A DNA stretch of 64,000 nt from Chitinophagaceae bacterium PMP191F (lineage in GTDB: Bacteria; Bacteroidota; Bacteroidia; Chitinophagales; Chitinophagaceae): contig LGYU01000005.1 of assembly GCA_001302245.1 (NCBI GenBank), positions 1 to 64,000 on the forward strand. Reading direction: 5' to 3'. The position numbers and the translations under genes are program-made. Positions 41,359 to 51,900 of this stretch are shown one piece after another. Under the pieces are notes generated by a model. It worked only from the letters and a program-made list of their open reading frames with translations. It was not told the origin of the DNA and ran no database searches. How positions within the stretch are numbered: position 1 is the stretch's first letter; every line of letters starts with the position of its first letter.

Positions 41359-44235
41359 TTATTCTATTACGATCTTTTGTACCAGGCGGGAACTGCCACG
41401 CAATAACTGAACCAGGTAAATTCCGGCGGGTAATTGCTGTGCATTCAAGGATAGTTTGTACGTTCCTTTAGCCTTAAAACCACTGTACAAGTAACGCAGT
41501 GTTTGCCCATATATATTCAGTAAAGATATATTGATCGTTGCATTTGTTCCTAATTCATATTCAATCACCGAGTTTTTAACAGGATTAGGATATATGGATA
41601 ACCGCGTTACAGTACCATCATTTGCCACTTCCGTTACCGGTGTTGAAACACCTGTTATATTCCTGTTCAGATACACATGGAACTCTCCCGGCTGCAGGGT
41701 AATACTTTGTGCAGAGCCGGTAGCAGTAATGGTACCGTTGCCCAGGTAATCGTACCAGGTACCTGATTTCTGAAAGGTTACACTTCCGGTGGCAGAGACT
41801 ACATCAAAATTGCCAATTACCATTACATTGGAAGTATCGGTGGTAACAGTCAGCCATTTAAAACCACCAGACAGATTTTTATCTACACGGTTAGTAGTGA
41901 ATGCATCCTTATACAAAGCATGCCCGCGCAATTTCAATAATGACACATAGGTATCATGCAGATGCTTCCTGTTCGCATTCTGCAGATAATCCCACTTGAT
42001 GGGTTTGGCATCGGTACGGCAGTTATCATTGATCGTACCGTTCTGACAATAATTGATTGAATAATCATATCCGGCTTCACCAAACTGCCACAACATTTTC
42101 GGGCCAGGCATTGCAAAACAGAATGCCGCTGCCATTTCATTACGCAACAAACCTGTATTCAGATCCTTTATGCTATAACTTCCGGAAACGTTGCCGTAGT
42201 TAATATTTTTATACATCAGCCTTTCTTCATCATGGCTTTCCATATATGTTACCAGGTAAGGATTGTTCCATCCGCGTACTGTAGACAAACCCTGTTCAAA
42301 ATTAGAGTTTGATACATACCCCATAGTTGCTTCATTGAAAGCATAGTTCAGGTTGCCCCACAACATCATGCCATAATCAGAAAGTTCTTTTTCTTCAGAG
42401 TTGTCAGCAAAATGTTCCAGTATCACATAACTGTTAGATGATTTTGACTGTACAGTATCATAATATTTTTTCCAGATGGCAACACGGCTTGCATCATAAG
42501 CACTCCATTGGTTCACATTACAATTATTACCGTTATTATCGCAGGTTTGCGTTTGTGTAAATCCTTTAGAAAGATCAAAACGAAAACCATCCAGTTTATA
42601 TTCTTTCAGCCAATGCTCCACCACACGGCTTACCAGGTATTGCGTGGCGGGACTTTCATGATTCATATCATACCCCACATTAAAGGCATGCTTAGCCACC
42701 GGGTTAAACCATGGATTATCTGCCGCTGGGCGATTGTTGACAGCATCAAAATATAACTGCACCATGGGCGACTGGCCAAAAGAATGGTTCAGGGCAATAT
42801 CCATCACCACAGCTATACCTTGTTTATGGCATTCATCCACAAATGCTTTCAATGTATTTTTAGGACCATAATATTTATCAGGAGCAAAATAAAAGGATGT
42901 ATTGTATCCCCAACTGATGTTGCCTTCAAATTCATTGAATGGCATCACCTCGATGGTATTCACTCCAAGTGACTTAAAATAGCTGACTGTATCTTTCAGC
43001 GTTTTCCAGTCGTGCGCAGCCACAAAATCACGCACCAGCAGTTCATAGATCACCAGGTTGCGTTTATCGGGACGAACAAAATTGTTCACCTGCCATGTAT
43101 AGGCTGGTTCGGCAGTCTGCAACACACTCACAATACCGGTTGCTTTGCCGGTAGGATAGGCTTTAAGATTGGGATAGGTGGTATTACTGATATAGGGATC
43201 GTTATCAGGATCCAGTACTTTCTGTGTATAGGCATCTGCTATTTTAAGACTATTATCCACGTAGTACTGGTAGGCATACTCCGTTCCCGGTGTTAATCCT
43301 TTTATACGAACCCAGAAACGCAGGCCGTCAGGTGTTTTATTCATCTGGTATGCTACATTCTCTGTCCAGTTATTAAAATCGCCCAGAACTGTGACCTTTG
43401 TTTTATTCGGTGCATACAATACCAGAACTACCGAAGTATCACCCTGCTCATAATTAATACCATCACGCACACCGGCCGGTAAAGGAGCAGTTGTAACCGA
43501 AGCAGATACAAAGAAATTAATGGTATCTGCCAGCGATGTGGTACCATCTGTACCTTTTACCACTACCTGTTGGTTGCCTGCTACTGTTATCAGTGGACTA
43601 TCAATAATGGCAGTTGCAGCGTTTTCGGTGTGGATCTGTGTTCCATTAAAGAAAAGCTGCAGATTTGCCGGGTTGTTTGTCTGATAGTTGATCCGGATCT
43701 TATCTCCCACCACTTTGGTGATACTTTCCGGTACAGGCTTATAACGTGGCTCTAAAAAGGGTTCTATATATTTTCCTGCCAGCATACTGGTATACACCGG
43801 AAGATACATGTCACTGCCATCACTGTTACGTTGTACAGTACTGCCACTGCCGTTGCGCAGCAGAATAGCTATCTTCTGAATGGTTTCACCGGCAGGTACA
43901 CCAAAAAAAGTGCGTGGATTGCTGATCACATACTGATACTTATTATTGCCCAGCGAAGTGGCTTTTGCAGCAGCATCTGTAGTACCCCAGGTAAACTTTA
44001 CATATTTCCAATCCGATGAACCGGTACTTGCGCTGGTGATCACTCCCACATGCACATATACATCATTGATATTAGAATAGTTCAGCAGGGCCTTATTACC
44101 ACGACTACAATCTGCTGTAATGGTAATGACCGAAGTCTCAGAAGGAAAGGACGGATCAGTAGTAAGCAGTTGTGCCTGCAGATCTGCCGAGCACCACAAT
44201 ACACTTACCATTAACAGGAAGATCAGTCTGCGCAT
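41359..44235 (-). CDS. GH13 alpha-amylase family enzyme with T9SS C-terminal sorting domain
   Basis: Secreted starch-degrading enzyme of 958 aa; the start at 44235 gives a signal peptide ending LQAQ. Domains: an N-terminal starch-module-like domain (about 23-142), a second beta domain (165-245), a CBM48/E-set domain (257-342, GDFNNWTENVAYQM), a GH13 catalytic barrel (387-770) and a type A T9SS domain (about 880-958, LSIYPNPVKNSV ... GIYLVQLL ... KIVIE). GH13 regions: MDIALNH, GFRFDLSKG with nucleophile Asp554, LEHF with Glu607, and ESHDEERL with His668-Asp669. The T9SS tail predicts export across the outer membrane. It lies downstream of the sus genes after a 156-base gap, perhaps with its own promoter. 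Confidence 0.93.
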   Translation of the reverse strand: MRRLIFLLMVSVLWCSADLQAQLLTTDPSFPSETSVITITADCSRGNKALLNYSNINDVYVHVGVITSASTGSSDWKYVKFTWGTTDAAAKATSLGNNKYQYVISNPRTFFGVPAGETIQKIAILLRNGSGSTVQRNSDGSDMYLPVYTSMLAGKYIEPFLEPRYKPVPESITKVVGDKIRINYQTNNPANLQLFFNGTQIHTENAATAIIDSPLITVAGNQQVVVKGTDGTTSLADTINFFVSASVTTAPLPAGVRDGINYEQGDTSVVLVLYAPNKTKVTVLGDFNNWTENVAYQMNKTPDGLRFWVRIKGLTPGTEYAYQYYVDNSLKIADAYTQKVLDPDNDPYISNTTYPNLKAYPTGKATGIVSVLQTAEPAYTWQVNNFVRPDKRNLVIYELLVRDFVAAHDWKTLKDTVSYFKSLGVNTIEVMPFNEFEGNISWGYNTSFYFAPDKYYGPKNTLKAFVDECHKQGIAVVMDIALNHSFGQSPMVQLYFDAVNNRPAADNPWFNPVAKHAFNVGYDMNHESPATQYLVSRVVEHWLKEYKLDGFRFDLSKGFTQTQTCDNNGNNCNVNQWSAYDASRVAIWKKYYDTVQSKSSNSYVILEHFADNSEEKELSDYGMMLWGNLNYAFNEATMGYVSNSNFEQGLSTVRGWNNPYLVTYMESHDEERLMYKNINYGNVSGSYSIKDLNTGLLRNEMAAAFCFAMPGPKMLWQFGEAGYDYSINYCQNGTINDNCRTDAKPIKWDYLQNANRKHLHDTYVSLLKLRGHALYKDAFTTNRVDKNLSGGFKWLTVTTDTSNVMVIGNFDVVSATGSVTFQKSGTWYDYLGNGTITATGSAQSITLQPGEFHVYLNRNITGVSTPVTEVANDGTVTRLSIYPNPVKNSVIEYELGTNATINISLLNIYGQTLRYLYSGFKAKGTYKLSLNAQQLPAGIYLVQLLRGSSRLVQKIVIE

Positions 44236-44391
44236 GAAATTTTTTTTACAGATGTACACAAGCTTTGCGGTGTGGAAATCACCGGCTCAGAACAGTGTTT
44301 AACAACTACTGCAATGAACCGGTGACAATACCGCTCTTTTTATCTCTCTCTAAATCCTGCAACGCTCTGTTGCAATTATTTCAGGCAATTA

Positions 44392-46215
44392 TCAGTTAAA
44401 TGTTACAGTACCTGCATATTCATCCAGTGTAATGGTATAAGTACCACCTCCGGGTGTATTAAAGTTGTCATTTCCATCGTAACGGATTTTTCCTCCACCG
44501 GCATCTTCATAATCAAAAGCACCCCACGCATTTCCTGCCAGGAATTTGACCTGTTTACCGGCTATTAGGGTTAAAGTGATCTGCCATTTACCATTCCCCA
44601 TGTAAGTCATTTGTGGAGATGTTCCGGGATCCCATGCATTTACACCCTGAATACCGTCACCTACCACACGCATCTCATTGGCAGGATTGAATACATATTT
44701 AATATCATTTACATTAGAGCCATCCCATATTACACGATAACGGCCCGCAGTGGATATATTCGGCATGTTGTCAGCGTTGATAACCATACTGGTGCCGTTT
44801 CCACTGCCATCGGTAGTGGCTCCATAGCTCCTGGTATCAGAAATAGAGATCGGGCCACTGTTCCAGTCGTTGTTATCAATCAGCTTCCAGCCACCAACAT
44901 TAAAATTGGCAATACCGATAAACTTATCCCTACCCAGCAGAGTCATCTGAGCTGCAGGCGTACTGAACGTAGCGGAAGGACTCCAGCCAACACCTGGTAT
45001 GGCATCACCCACAAAACCCATACGGCCGGTACGGATGTCATAAGTCATATTAACCCTGTCCACACTAACCCTGTATATTCCGGCGGAAGCAATTTTAAAG
45101 TTGTTAGAAGAGCCTAATGCAAGTATTCCGCTTGTACCGGTTGTGCTGGTAGAAGGTCCATAGTTCACATCCCATGCACGTCCCTGTGTTGTTTTAAATT
45201 CAGTATTGGCAGGCAGCGATACATAAGTATAGTAAATACTGTTTACACCACCGCCAGATCTCATATCACGCACCATTTCAGGTGCAGTGGGAGGATCCCA
45301 GGACGGTGTAGTATAACTGCCCGGCATATACAACCTTACTTCACGCAGAGCAACAAATGTGTTTACATAATCAGACCACTGTGTCCATGTTCCACTGGTT
45401 GCAGCAACGGTCCATCTCAGTTGTGCCGGTTGTGCCAGATTGTTTTGCTCATGTGCATTAAGGCTATCACTGATTGCTTTATAGGTAAAAGTGAGGACAC
45501 TATCATTGCCACCATTGTCAGATGCAATACTAAATAATGGAGCTGTAAAATCAACCGCCAGATCATTGCCATTCGCATCTGTTTTTCTGAGTGCAAAAAA
45601 CACCCTGTATTTAACCGCAGGACTACCTGTTGCCGGTGCTGATTTTGTCCAGTTAAACTTTACGCTGCTGGTAGTGGAGCCCGGGTCCATAGCAATGGGG
45701 GTTAGTGTAGAAGATGGACCAAGCAGCAAAAAAGGTTTGGCTCCGTTTTGAAAACGTGTAATCGTAATAAAAAAGATGTTGGATGCCAGTATCTGCGCAC
45801 TTCCGTTATCGGCCAGCACGCTCCATTGTAGTTCTGTTTTAGCGCCGGTGGCAATGCCTTTAGCAGCCAGCGCATCATCAATCTGCTTATAGGTCAGCGT
45901 AAGCTTAGTATCTTTTCCATTACTGTTGGCAGGGATAGAGATCAAGGGGTTGTTAAGGTCTCCGCCTGTTTTTAAGGCTGCCACCCACTTATAGGTAGGC
46001 TGTGCATACAAACCAGGTTTGGATGCATTCCACGTGATAGTAACAGTAGAGTCGGGCAAGGCAGCATTCAGTACCAGATTGGTGCTGGAAGCGGGTGATA
46101 CTAATGTAAAACCAACCAAACCCTCGCCGGTAATATTATTGTTCGCCAGATCTGGCTTTTTGCAATAAGCAAAAGCCAGCGCGATGATGAACGACAAGCA
46201 AAATATTTTTTTCAT
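44392..46215 (-). CDS. SusE/SusF-family outer-membrane starch-binding lipoprotein
   Basis: Surface lipoprotein of 607 aa that binds starch or related glycans to feed the SusCD transporter. The signal ends AFAYC (lipobox-like, Cys18). The N-terminal half carries two SusE-type Fn3-like domains (about 35-150 and 165-290; FTLVSPASSTNLVL and PFLLLGPSSTLTPI). The C-terminal half has three related starch-binding modules, recognisable by repeated phrases VRLYMPGSYTTPSWDP, MGFVGDAIPGVGWSPS and MRVVGDGIQGVNAWDPGT. Gap to the previous gene is 10 bases, so they are co-transcribed. Confidence 0.9.
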   Translation of the reverse strand: MKKIFCLSFIIALAFAYCKKPDLANNNITGEGLVGFTLVSPASSTNLVLNAALPDSTVTITWNASKPGLYAQPTYKWVAALKTGGDLNNPLISIPANSNGKDTKLTLTYKQIDDALAAKGIATGAKTELQWSVLADNGSAQILASNIFFITITRFQNGAKPFLLLGPSSTLTPIAMDPGSTTSSVKFNWTKSAPATGSPAVKYRVFFALRKTDANGNDLAVDFTAPLFSIASDNGGNDSVLTFTYKAISDSLNAHEQNNLAQPAQLRWTVAATSGTWTQWSDYVNTFVALREVRLYMPGSYTTPSWDPPTAPEMVRDMRSGGGVNSIYYTYVSLPANTEFKTTQGRAWDVNYGPSTSTTGTSGILALGSSNNFKIASAGIYRVSVDRVNMTYDIRTGRMGFVGDAIPGVGWSPSATFSTPAAQMTLLGRDKFIGIANFNVGGWKLIDNNDWNSGPISISDTRSYGATTDGSGNGTSMVINADNMPNISTAGRYRVIWDGSNVNDIKYVFNPANEMRVVGDGIQGVNAWDPGTSPQMTYMGNGKWQITLTLIAGKQVKFLAGNAWGAFDYEDAGGGKIRYDGNDNFNTPGGGTYTITLDEYAGTVTFN

Positions 46216-46225
46216 ACAGCAGTTT

Positions 46226-47014
46226 TTATTTCAGTACCGTAAATACAATTTCTGATTCAGATGACGACACATTCACCGGGACACCGGATGTATTGAGCAC
46301 GGTACCGTTGAACTTGTAGTGAAACTTGTTGAGTTGATGGCCTGTTGATGGTGTAAATGACATCGATGGAATAAAAGATGCCGACCAGATCGTATTATCT
46401 GTTTTTTTCACCGTTAACGTAAGCGGGCTGCCTACCTGCATATTCGTTTCGTCATACATAGTAACTGTAACAGATACAGGTGTCATTCGCTGTTCATCAA
46501 CAGTACCACCCAGGCTTCTGTCAAAGTTCAAAGTGATCACATCATCTTTATCCACTTTGGCAGGGAAGATGCGTAACATAGAAGGGATGAACACCAGTGG
46601 ATCAAAATTGAATACCTGGTAATTGGCTGTTTGTTTGGAACCATCTTTTGCTTTTACCAGGAAACCAAATCCATGCGTCAGATCTGCTGGCGTTAAACCA
46701 AACAGCACCGTACCACTGGTAAATCCAAAGCGCCATTTATTACTGCCCAGGCTGGTCATTTTACCGGAAGCATTTGAGTTAGTCCAGCTACCGTTTACAA
46801 AACCGTCAGTTGCAGCACCGGAAGGGTCAGCAGTCTTAAAGGCAAAGATCCAGATATACGCCTCTGTTTGCCCGGCCATTGGTGTACCGGTTACATCCAC
46901 CGTAATGGTAACAGAATCTTCTGCCGTGAAAGTGGCAGGAGAAAAGGATGGATTCTGTGCGTGTACATTTACACACAAAACCAGTGATAAAATTATCGTT
47001 GCAATTATTTTCAT
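46226..47014 (-). CDS. Exported protein with the N-terminal module of the amylase
   Basis: A 262-aa exported protein (signal ending VHAQ). Its first 120 mature residues resemble the N-terminal module of the amylase encoded 3 kb away: both begin with a P-x-F segment followed by EDSVTITVDV/ETSVITITAD, both contain MTSLGSNKW/ATSLGNNKY, and both have LFGLTPADLT/FFGVPAGETI followed by an IAILL/FGFLV strand. The second half (about 140-262) is another beta domain (ITLNFDRSLGG). It probably binds the same glycan as the amylase, as a surface accessory of the starch locus. No family name can be given. Confidence 0.75.
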   Translation of the reverse strand: MKIIATIILSLVLCVNVHAQNPSFSPATFTAEDSVTITVDVTGTPMAGQTEAYIWIFAFKTADPSGAATDGFVNGSWTNSNASGKMTSLGSNKWRFGFTSGTVLFGLTPADLTHGFGFLVKAKDGSKQTANYQVFNFDPLVFIPSMLRIFPAKVDKDDVITLNFDRSLGGTVDEQRMTPVSVTVTMYDETNMQVGSPLTLTVKKTDNTIWSASFIPSMSFTPSTGHQLNKFHYKFNGTVLNTSGVPVNVSSSESEIVFTVLK

Positions 47015-47026
47015 AATGAGTTGGCT

Positions 47027-47533
47027 TTATTGTTTTGTAAAAACATAACTGTAAGAGACCATCACTTTTCCCGAAGTCGCATCCTTTTTGCTTAAACTGA
47101 TCGCCAGGTTTTTATTGGCTCCCACAGGATACGAACCCAGTGTTACCAATGCCGTATCCGTGGCATTGGTCAATGTAAGTACCTTGGGATATTTGGGATC
47201 GTCTACTTTCCAGTTTCCGCTGGCCAACCTGATAATTTTAGGCGAGTTGCCCGGTGTTGTCGTAAATGTTGTGGGCGTAGTGCCATTCATATTCAATGTC
47301 AGCCTGAAATCAGTATAGGCAAACAATGTGGTCAGGTCCATCGTTTTGTAAGGGAATCCCTTACGGGCGGCATCTTCATCCGTTTGCGTAACCTGTGTCA
47401 GCTTCCAGGTACCGGCTAATGGTGTAAGCGTTGAAGCCTGGTCTCCAATTGATTTATAACTATCTTTTCTGCAACCATACAGCACAATGGCCAGCAACAG
47501 AAAAGGTAATAATGACTGAATATTCTTTTTCAT
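47027..47533 (-). CDS. DUF5004-like lipoprotein of the starch locus
   Basis: Lipoprotein of 168 aa from the ATG at 47533 (lipobox LYGC, after MKKNIQSLLPFLLL). The region LAGTWKLTQVTQTDEDAARKG with following antiparallel strands (LTLNMNGTTPTTF, GNWKVDD, VLTLTNATDTALVTL) is a lipocalin-like beta fold seen in Bacteroidota polysaccharide loci (DUF5004 or DUF4923 type). Role in the transporter complex unknown. Spacing of 29 and 12 bases to its neighbours puts it in the same operon. Confidence 0.8.
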   Translation of the reverse strand: MKKNIQSLLPFLLLAIVLYGCRKDSYKSIGDQASTLTPLAGTWKLTQVTQTDEDAARKGFPYKTMDLTTLFAYTDFRLTLNMNGTTPTTFTTTPGNSPKIIRLASGNWKVDDPKYPKVLTLTNATDTALVTLGSYPVGANKNLAISLSKKDATSGKVMVSYSYVFTKQ

Positions 47534-47562
47534 ATAACAATTCATTTAATGGTGCAGCTTAA

Positions 47563-48957
47563 TTAAAAACATCCTCCTTCAGTGTTCATAATAAATGCGC
47601 TGTTGGCATCCTGTTCTGCTTTCGGGAATTGCAATATGAACCCGTTACAATTCCACGGTGAGCCGCGCCGGTCAACATTGGTACCGTTTCTCGCGCCAAT
47701 GCGTTTAATTTCCTGCACACGATTGCCCTCGCCCACCATCTCCAGCTCGCGTTCTGTACGCGTAGTGCTGATAACAGATGCAGCACTGGCAGTGCCAGGC
47801 AGATTACTACCTGTACCACCATAGGCGCGTGTAAGAATATCGTTAATATCTTTAATAGCACCGGTTAAATAGGCACTACCGAGTTCTGCACCGGCCTCTG
47901 CACGTATCAGTTTAATTTCAGTCAAATGCACGATGGGCAGTTCAAAGAAATCTTTATTGTATTTGGTCAATACATTATAGCCGGCCTGCAACGTATTGCT
48001 GTACCATGCCTTTCTTACATCTGCCGCCTTTGCAGTAGCATAATTGTAGAAGAAATCGGTAAAGTTCATTCCGGGGATACCTTTATCAGAACGGAAATTG
48101 TCGCGCAAACCACCACCAGGTGTAAAGTGGTTCACTTCATTGGCAATACGCAAAATGGCCTCCTTGGTATTACCCAGTGAAAACCTATCGCTGTAATTGG
48201 CATCCAGTTGGAACTTTCCGCTTTTAATGATGGTGTCTGCATAAGCAAATGCTTCGGCAAACTTATTCATCTGGAAATACACTTTTGCCAGGTAAGCTTT
48301 GGCAATCCATTTTGAAGCTGTATAGAATTTGCCGTTACTGGTATTATCCGGCAAGAGTGTATCTGCACGTTTCAGGTCTGCAATGATCTGGTCATATACC
48401 TGCTGTACAGTTGACCTTTGAACAGATTCCACTGAGGTGGTAAGACGTAAAGGAATACCTAACTGTGAATTATCTCCACTATACCCATAAGGCTGGCCAA
48501 ATAATCTTACCAGTTCAAAATGAGCTACTCCACGGAAAAATTTTGCCTGTCCTTCAAATGAGTTTCTCACAGCATCAGACGATGCTTTTCCCAGGTTGTT
48601 CAATACAATATTTGAAGTAGCGATGATCTTGTATCCTTTCTTATACATATCATCTCTTGTACCACCAAAAATAGAGTTCTGTCTTTTATAAATCTCTGCA
48701 AAATCGCCGGTAAACTTATCCCCCTTATACTCATCTCCCAGCAATTCACTAACCACCTGTACACGTCCGCCCATAAAGTCGTTATCGGCCAGGTAGGTAT
48801 AGTTGCCATTTAAAAATGAGGCCACTCCAGCTTCATCTTTCAGCGCATCCTCTTCCGTTAATTGTCCCTGCGGCGGCCTTTCCAGAAATTTACTACAGCC
48901 GGCAGCAAATAGCAGTGTGCCTGCAAACAGTAAACGAATTATATTGATACGTTTCAT
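47563..48957 (-). CDS. susD: RagB/SusD family nutrient-uptake lipoprotein
   Basis: Outer-membrane surface lipoprotein, 464 aa, that captures glycans and covers the SusC barrel. The lipobox is FAAGC with the family start KFLERPPQGQLTEEDALKD. TPR-like helices appear in FRGVAHFELVRLFGQPYG (a SusD hallmark), KWIAKAYLAKVYFQMNKF and the C-terminal RTERELEMVGEGNRVQEIKR. It lies 19 bases behind susC, the normal order. Confidence 0.96.
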   Translation of the reverse strand: MKRINIIRLLFAGTLLFAAGCSKFLERPPQGQLTEEDALKDEAGVASFLNGNYTYLADNDFMGGRVQVVSELLGDEYKGDKFTGDFAEIYKRQNSIFGGTRDDMYKKGYKIIATSNIVLNNLGKASSDAVRNSFEGQAKFFRGVAHFELVRLFGQPYGYSGDNSQLGIPLRLTTSVESVQRSTVQQVYDQIIADLKRADTLLPDNTSNGKFYTASKWIAKAYLAKVYFQMNKFAEAFAYADTIIKSGKFQLDANYSDRFSLGNTKEAILRIANEVNHFTPGGGLRDNFRSDKGIPGMNFTDFFYNYATAKAADVRKAWYSNTLQAGYNVLTKYNKDFFELPIVHLTEIKLIRAEAGAELGSAYLTGAIKDINDILTRAYGGTGSNLPGTASAASVISTTRTERELEMVGEGNRVQEIKRIGARNGTNVDRRGSPWNCNGFILQFPKAEQDANSAFIMNTEGGCF

Positions 48958-48976
48958 GTATTGACAATGTTTTGAA

Positions 48977-51900
48977 TTAGAAATTCACGTTTAACACAAA
49001 TACCACTGTACGCTGTGTAGGTGCAGTAAGGTAAGTTACATTCGGGCTCAGGTTCCTGTCCTGCGCATTCTCAAAGTCGCGGGTAATTTCAGGATCACCA
49101 CCAGGGTATTTACTGAAGGTGAGCAGGTTGGTACCGGTTACGGCCACCCTGAGTCCTTTCAGTTTATACTTCGACAGCACCTTGGGAGAAATAGTGTAAC
49201 CCAATGTTAACTCACGCATACGCATGTAAGATGCTTTATAAAGGAACATGGTTGAGTTAAACTGATCTTCGCTTGGTACACCAGGATAGTTGGTGGCATC
49301 ACTTGTCATGCGAGGATATTTTGCCTGGTCACCCGGTTGTTTCCATCTGTCCAGGAAATCCCTGCGTACATTCCAGAATTTTTTAGAAGCTCCCAGGAAC
49401 TGGTATTTACCGGAGTTATCATAAATATTACCCCCGATAACAAAGGTGAAGAGTGTAGAAAAATCGAATCCTTTATAATATACCGAAGTATTAAAACCAC
49501 CTACATAATCCGGCATTACTGTACCGGCGTACACCCTGTTGTCCAGGGAGAAGGTTTTGGTCTGCTTTCCGGTTTTATCCAGCCATATTGGTAAACCGTC
49601 ATTGGCATCCACACCTGCATATCTTACCAGGTAGTTTACACCAACAGGCAATCCTCTTACAATACGTGTATCATTGGTTCCACCACTTACAGCATCCGGA
49701 CCCAGTTCGTATTGTAATACTTCGTTATAGTTCCTGGCAATGTTGCCTCCTATTGACCAGGTGATACCTTTTTTGTCTATAATTTTATAGTTAGCACTGA
49801 TCTCAATACCCTCGTTCAGAATTTTACTGTTTGAAAGGTTTCTCCATACTTTATCATTTCCATTTGATGGAGCAATACCAGGTTGCAGCAATATGTCTGT
49901 GGTTGCTTTATGATAATAGGCTACCTCACCGGTCAGCTTATTATTGAATGCAGCAAGCTCCAATGCCAGATCAAGGTTGTGCAGGGTTTCCCATTTCAGA
50001 TTGGGATTACCAATGCTGTTAAGATATAAAGTGGGATTACCATTATAATTATTTCCACCACGCTGATAGTTGTCGTAATAACTACCGGATGGAATATTGG
50101 CATTGCCTACAATACCATAACTGGCACGTACTTTCAGGAAATTGATAAAAGTGAGGTCTTTCATGAAATCTTCATCGCTGATAGTCCATGCAGCAGCAGC
50201 AGCCGGGAAGAAACCATGTTTATTATTGGTACCAAACTTAGAAGATCCGTCTATACGTGCACTCAACTGCAACGCATATCGCCCGTTGAACACATAATTG
50301 ATACGACCGAAGAAGCTGTTAAAAGTCCATGCATCTTTCTGACGTTTGGAAATAACACTATCATTGACCAGTTTATCACGTAAACTTCTGTAGTCGCCGG
50401 GATGCTTATAAAAAGGTTGGCTGGAGAACTGGCCGATATCGCCCGTATACTCACTCAGCTTGCTTTGTTGTGCCTCACTTCCCAACAGGAAATTAAAACG
50501 ATGTTTGGTGGTAGGCTCCCAAAGATAATTGGCAGTATAGGTAGTGGTCCAGTTAGTACCCCAGTAAGGATAGCGTTTGGCATAACCAGAGTCTGGTGTG
50601 GATTTCTGTTGCCACAGGTATGATTCAAACTGATCGTCGAATGAATTAATATATTCCAGTGAACCCTGTGCCTTCAGGTAAAGATTTTTAACAAGCTCGT
50701 ATTCAATAGATAAACCTGTCAGCAGCCTGTTATCAATTTCACGACGCTTGGTTTCATTTGTTTTACGCACCGGGTTGGCACCATCAATAAAATAGGTACC
50801 GTCTGCATTGTATACAGGATAAATAGGCAAAGCACCAGACATCGCATCACCAATACCTCCATCCCAGGCTGCAGATACACGTTTGTTCACACCACGGTTA
50901 AAGCCTGCATTCAGCGATATCTTTAATTTCTCAATCGGTTTATAGTCAGCATTAAAGCGCGCACTCAGTCTTTCATACGCATTGCTTTTAATATATCCCT
51001 GGTCATTGCTGTAGGTAAGATTGGCAAAAGTTCTGAGTTTTCTGTTGCCCTGAGTCATAGAAAGGCTGTGCTCGTTAATAAAACCAACCTGTGTCAGTTT
51101 ATCCCACCAGTTGGTATTATTATTCTGCGCCTGTGCCCATGTTAATTTACCCGGCAGATCTGCATAACCGGTCTTGCCATCATTTACCCAGCCTTCCTGG
51201 CGTAGTTGCAACCACTCTGCACCATTCACAAAATCAACTTTCTGTGCATAGGTAGCGGCACCTAATTTTGTATTGTATGTAAATGAAGGCTTACCTGTTT
51301 TACCTCTTTTGGTTGTAATAAGAATTACGCCATTGGCACCACGGCTACCATAAATACCGGTAGCACCGGCATCTTTCAGTACCTCTACAGACTCAATATC
51401 GTTGGGGTTAATAGAAGAAAGCGGGTTTTGGTTCATGGCACCACCATTGCCTCTCAGGAACGGATCAGCAATAATGGGAATACCATCTATGACGTATAAT
51501 GGATCACCCCCTGCAGAGATGGATCCGATACCACGTATACGCACAACCGATCCGGAACCAGCCAGACCATTACCCTGAATGATCTGTACACCAGGAGCTT
51601 TACCTTGCAAAGCAGCTTCAAAACTGGGTACAGGTGTAGCAGAGATCTTATCACCACTCACTTTGGCAATAGCACCTACTGCATCTCTTTTACGTTGTAC
51701 ACCATAACCAATTACCACCACCTCGTTCAGGTTCGATTGGTTGGAAGCAAGGGATACATTCAGTGCTGCATTGTCAGTAACCGGTACGTCCTGGCTCAGA
51801 TACCCAACAGATGTAATAGTAAGTACTTTAACGTCGGCAGAAATTTTAAGAGAGAAAGCTCCGTCTAAATTGGTGGAAGTTCCGCTTTTACTTCCTTTCG

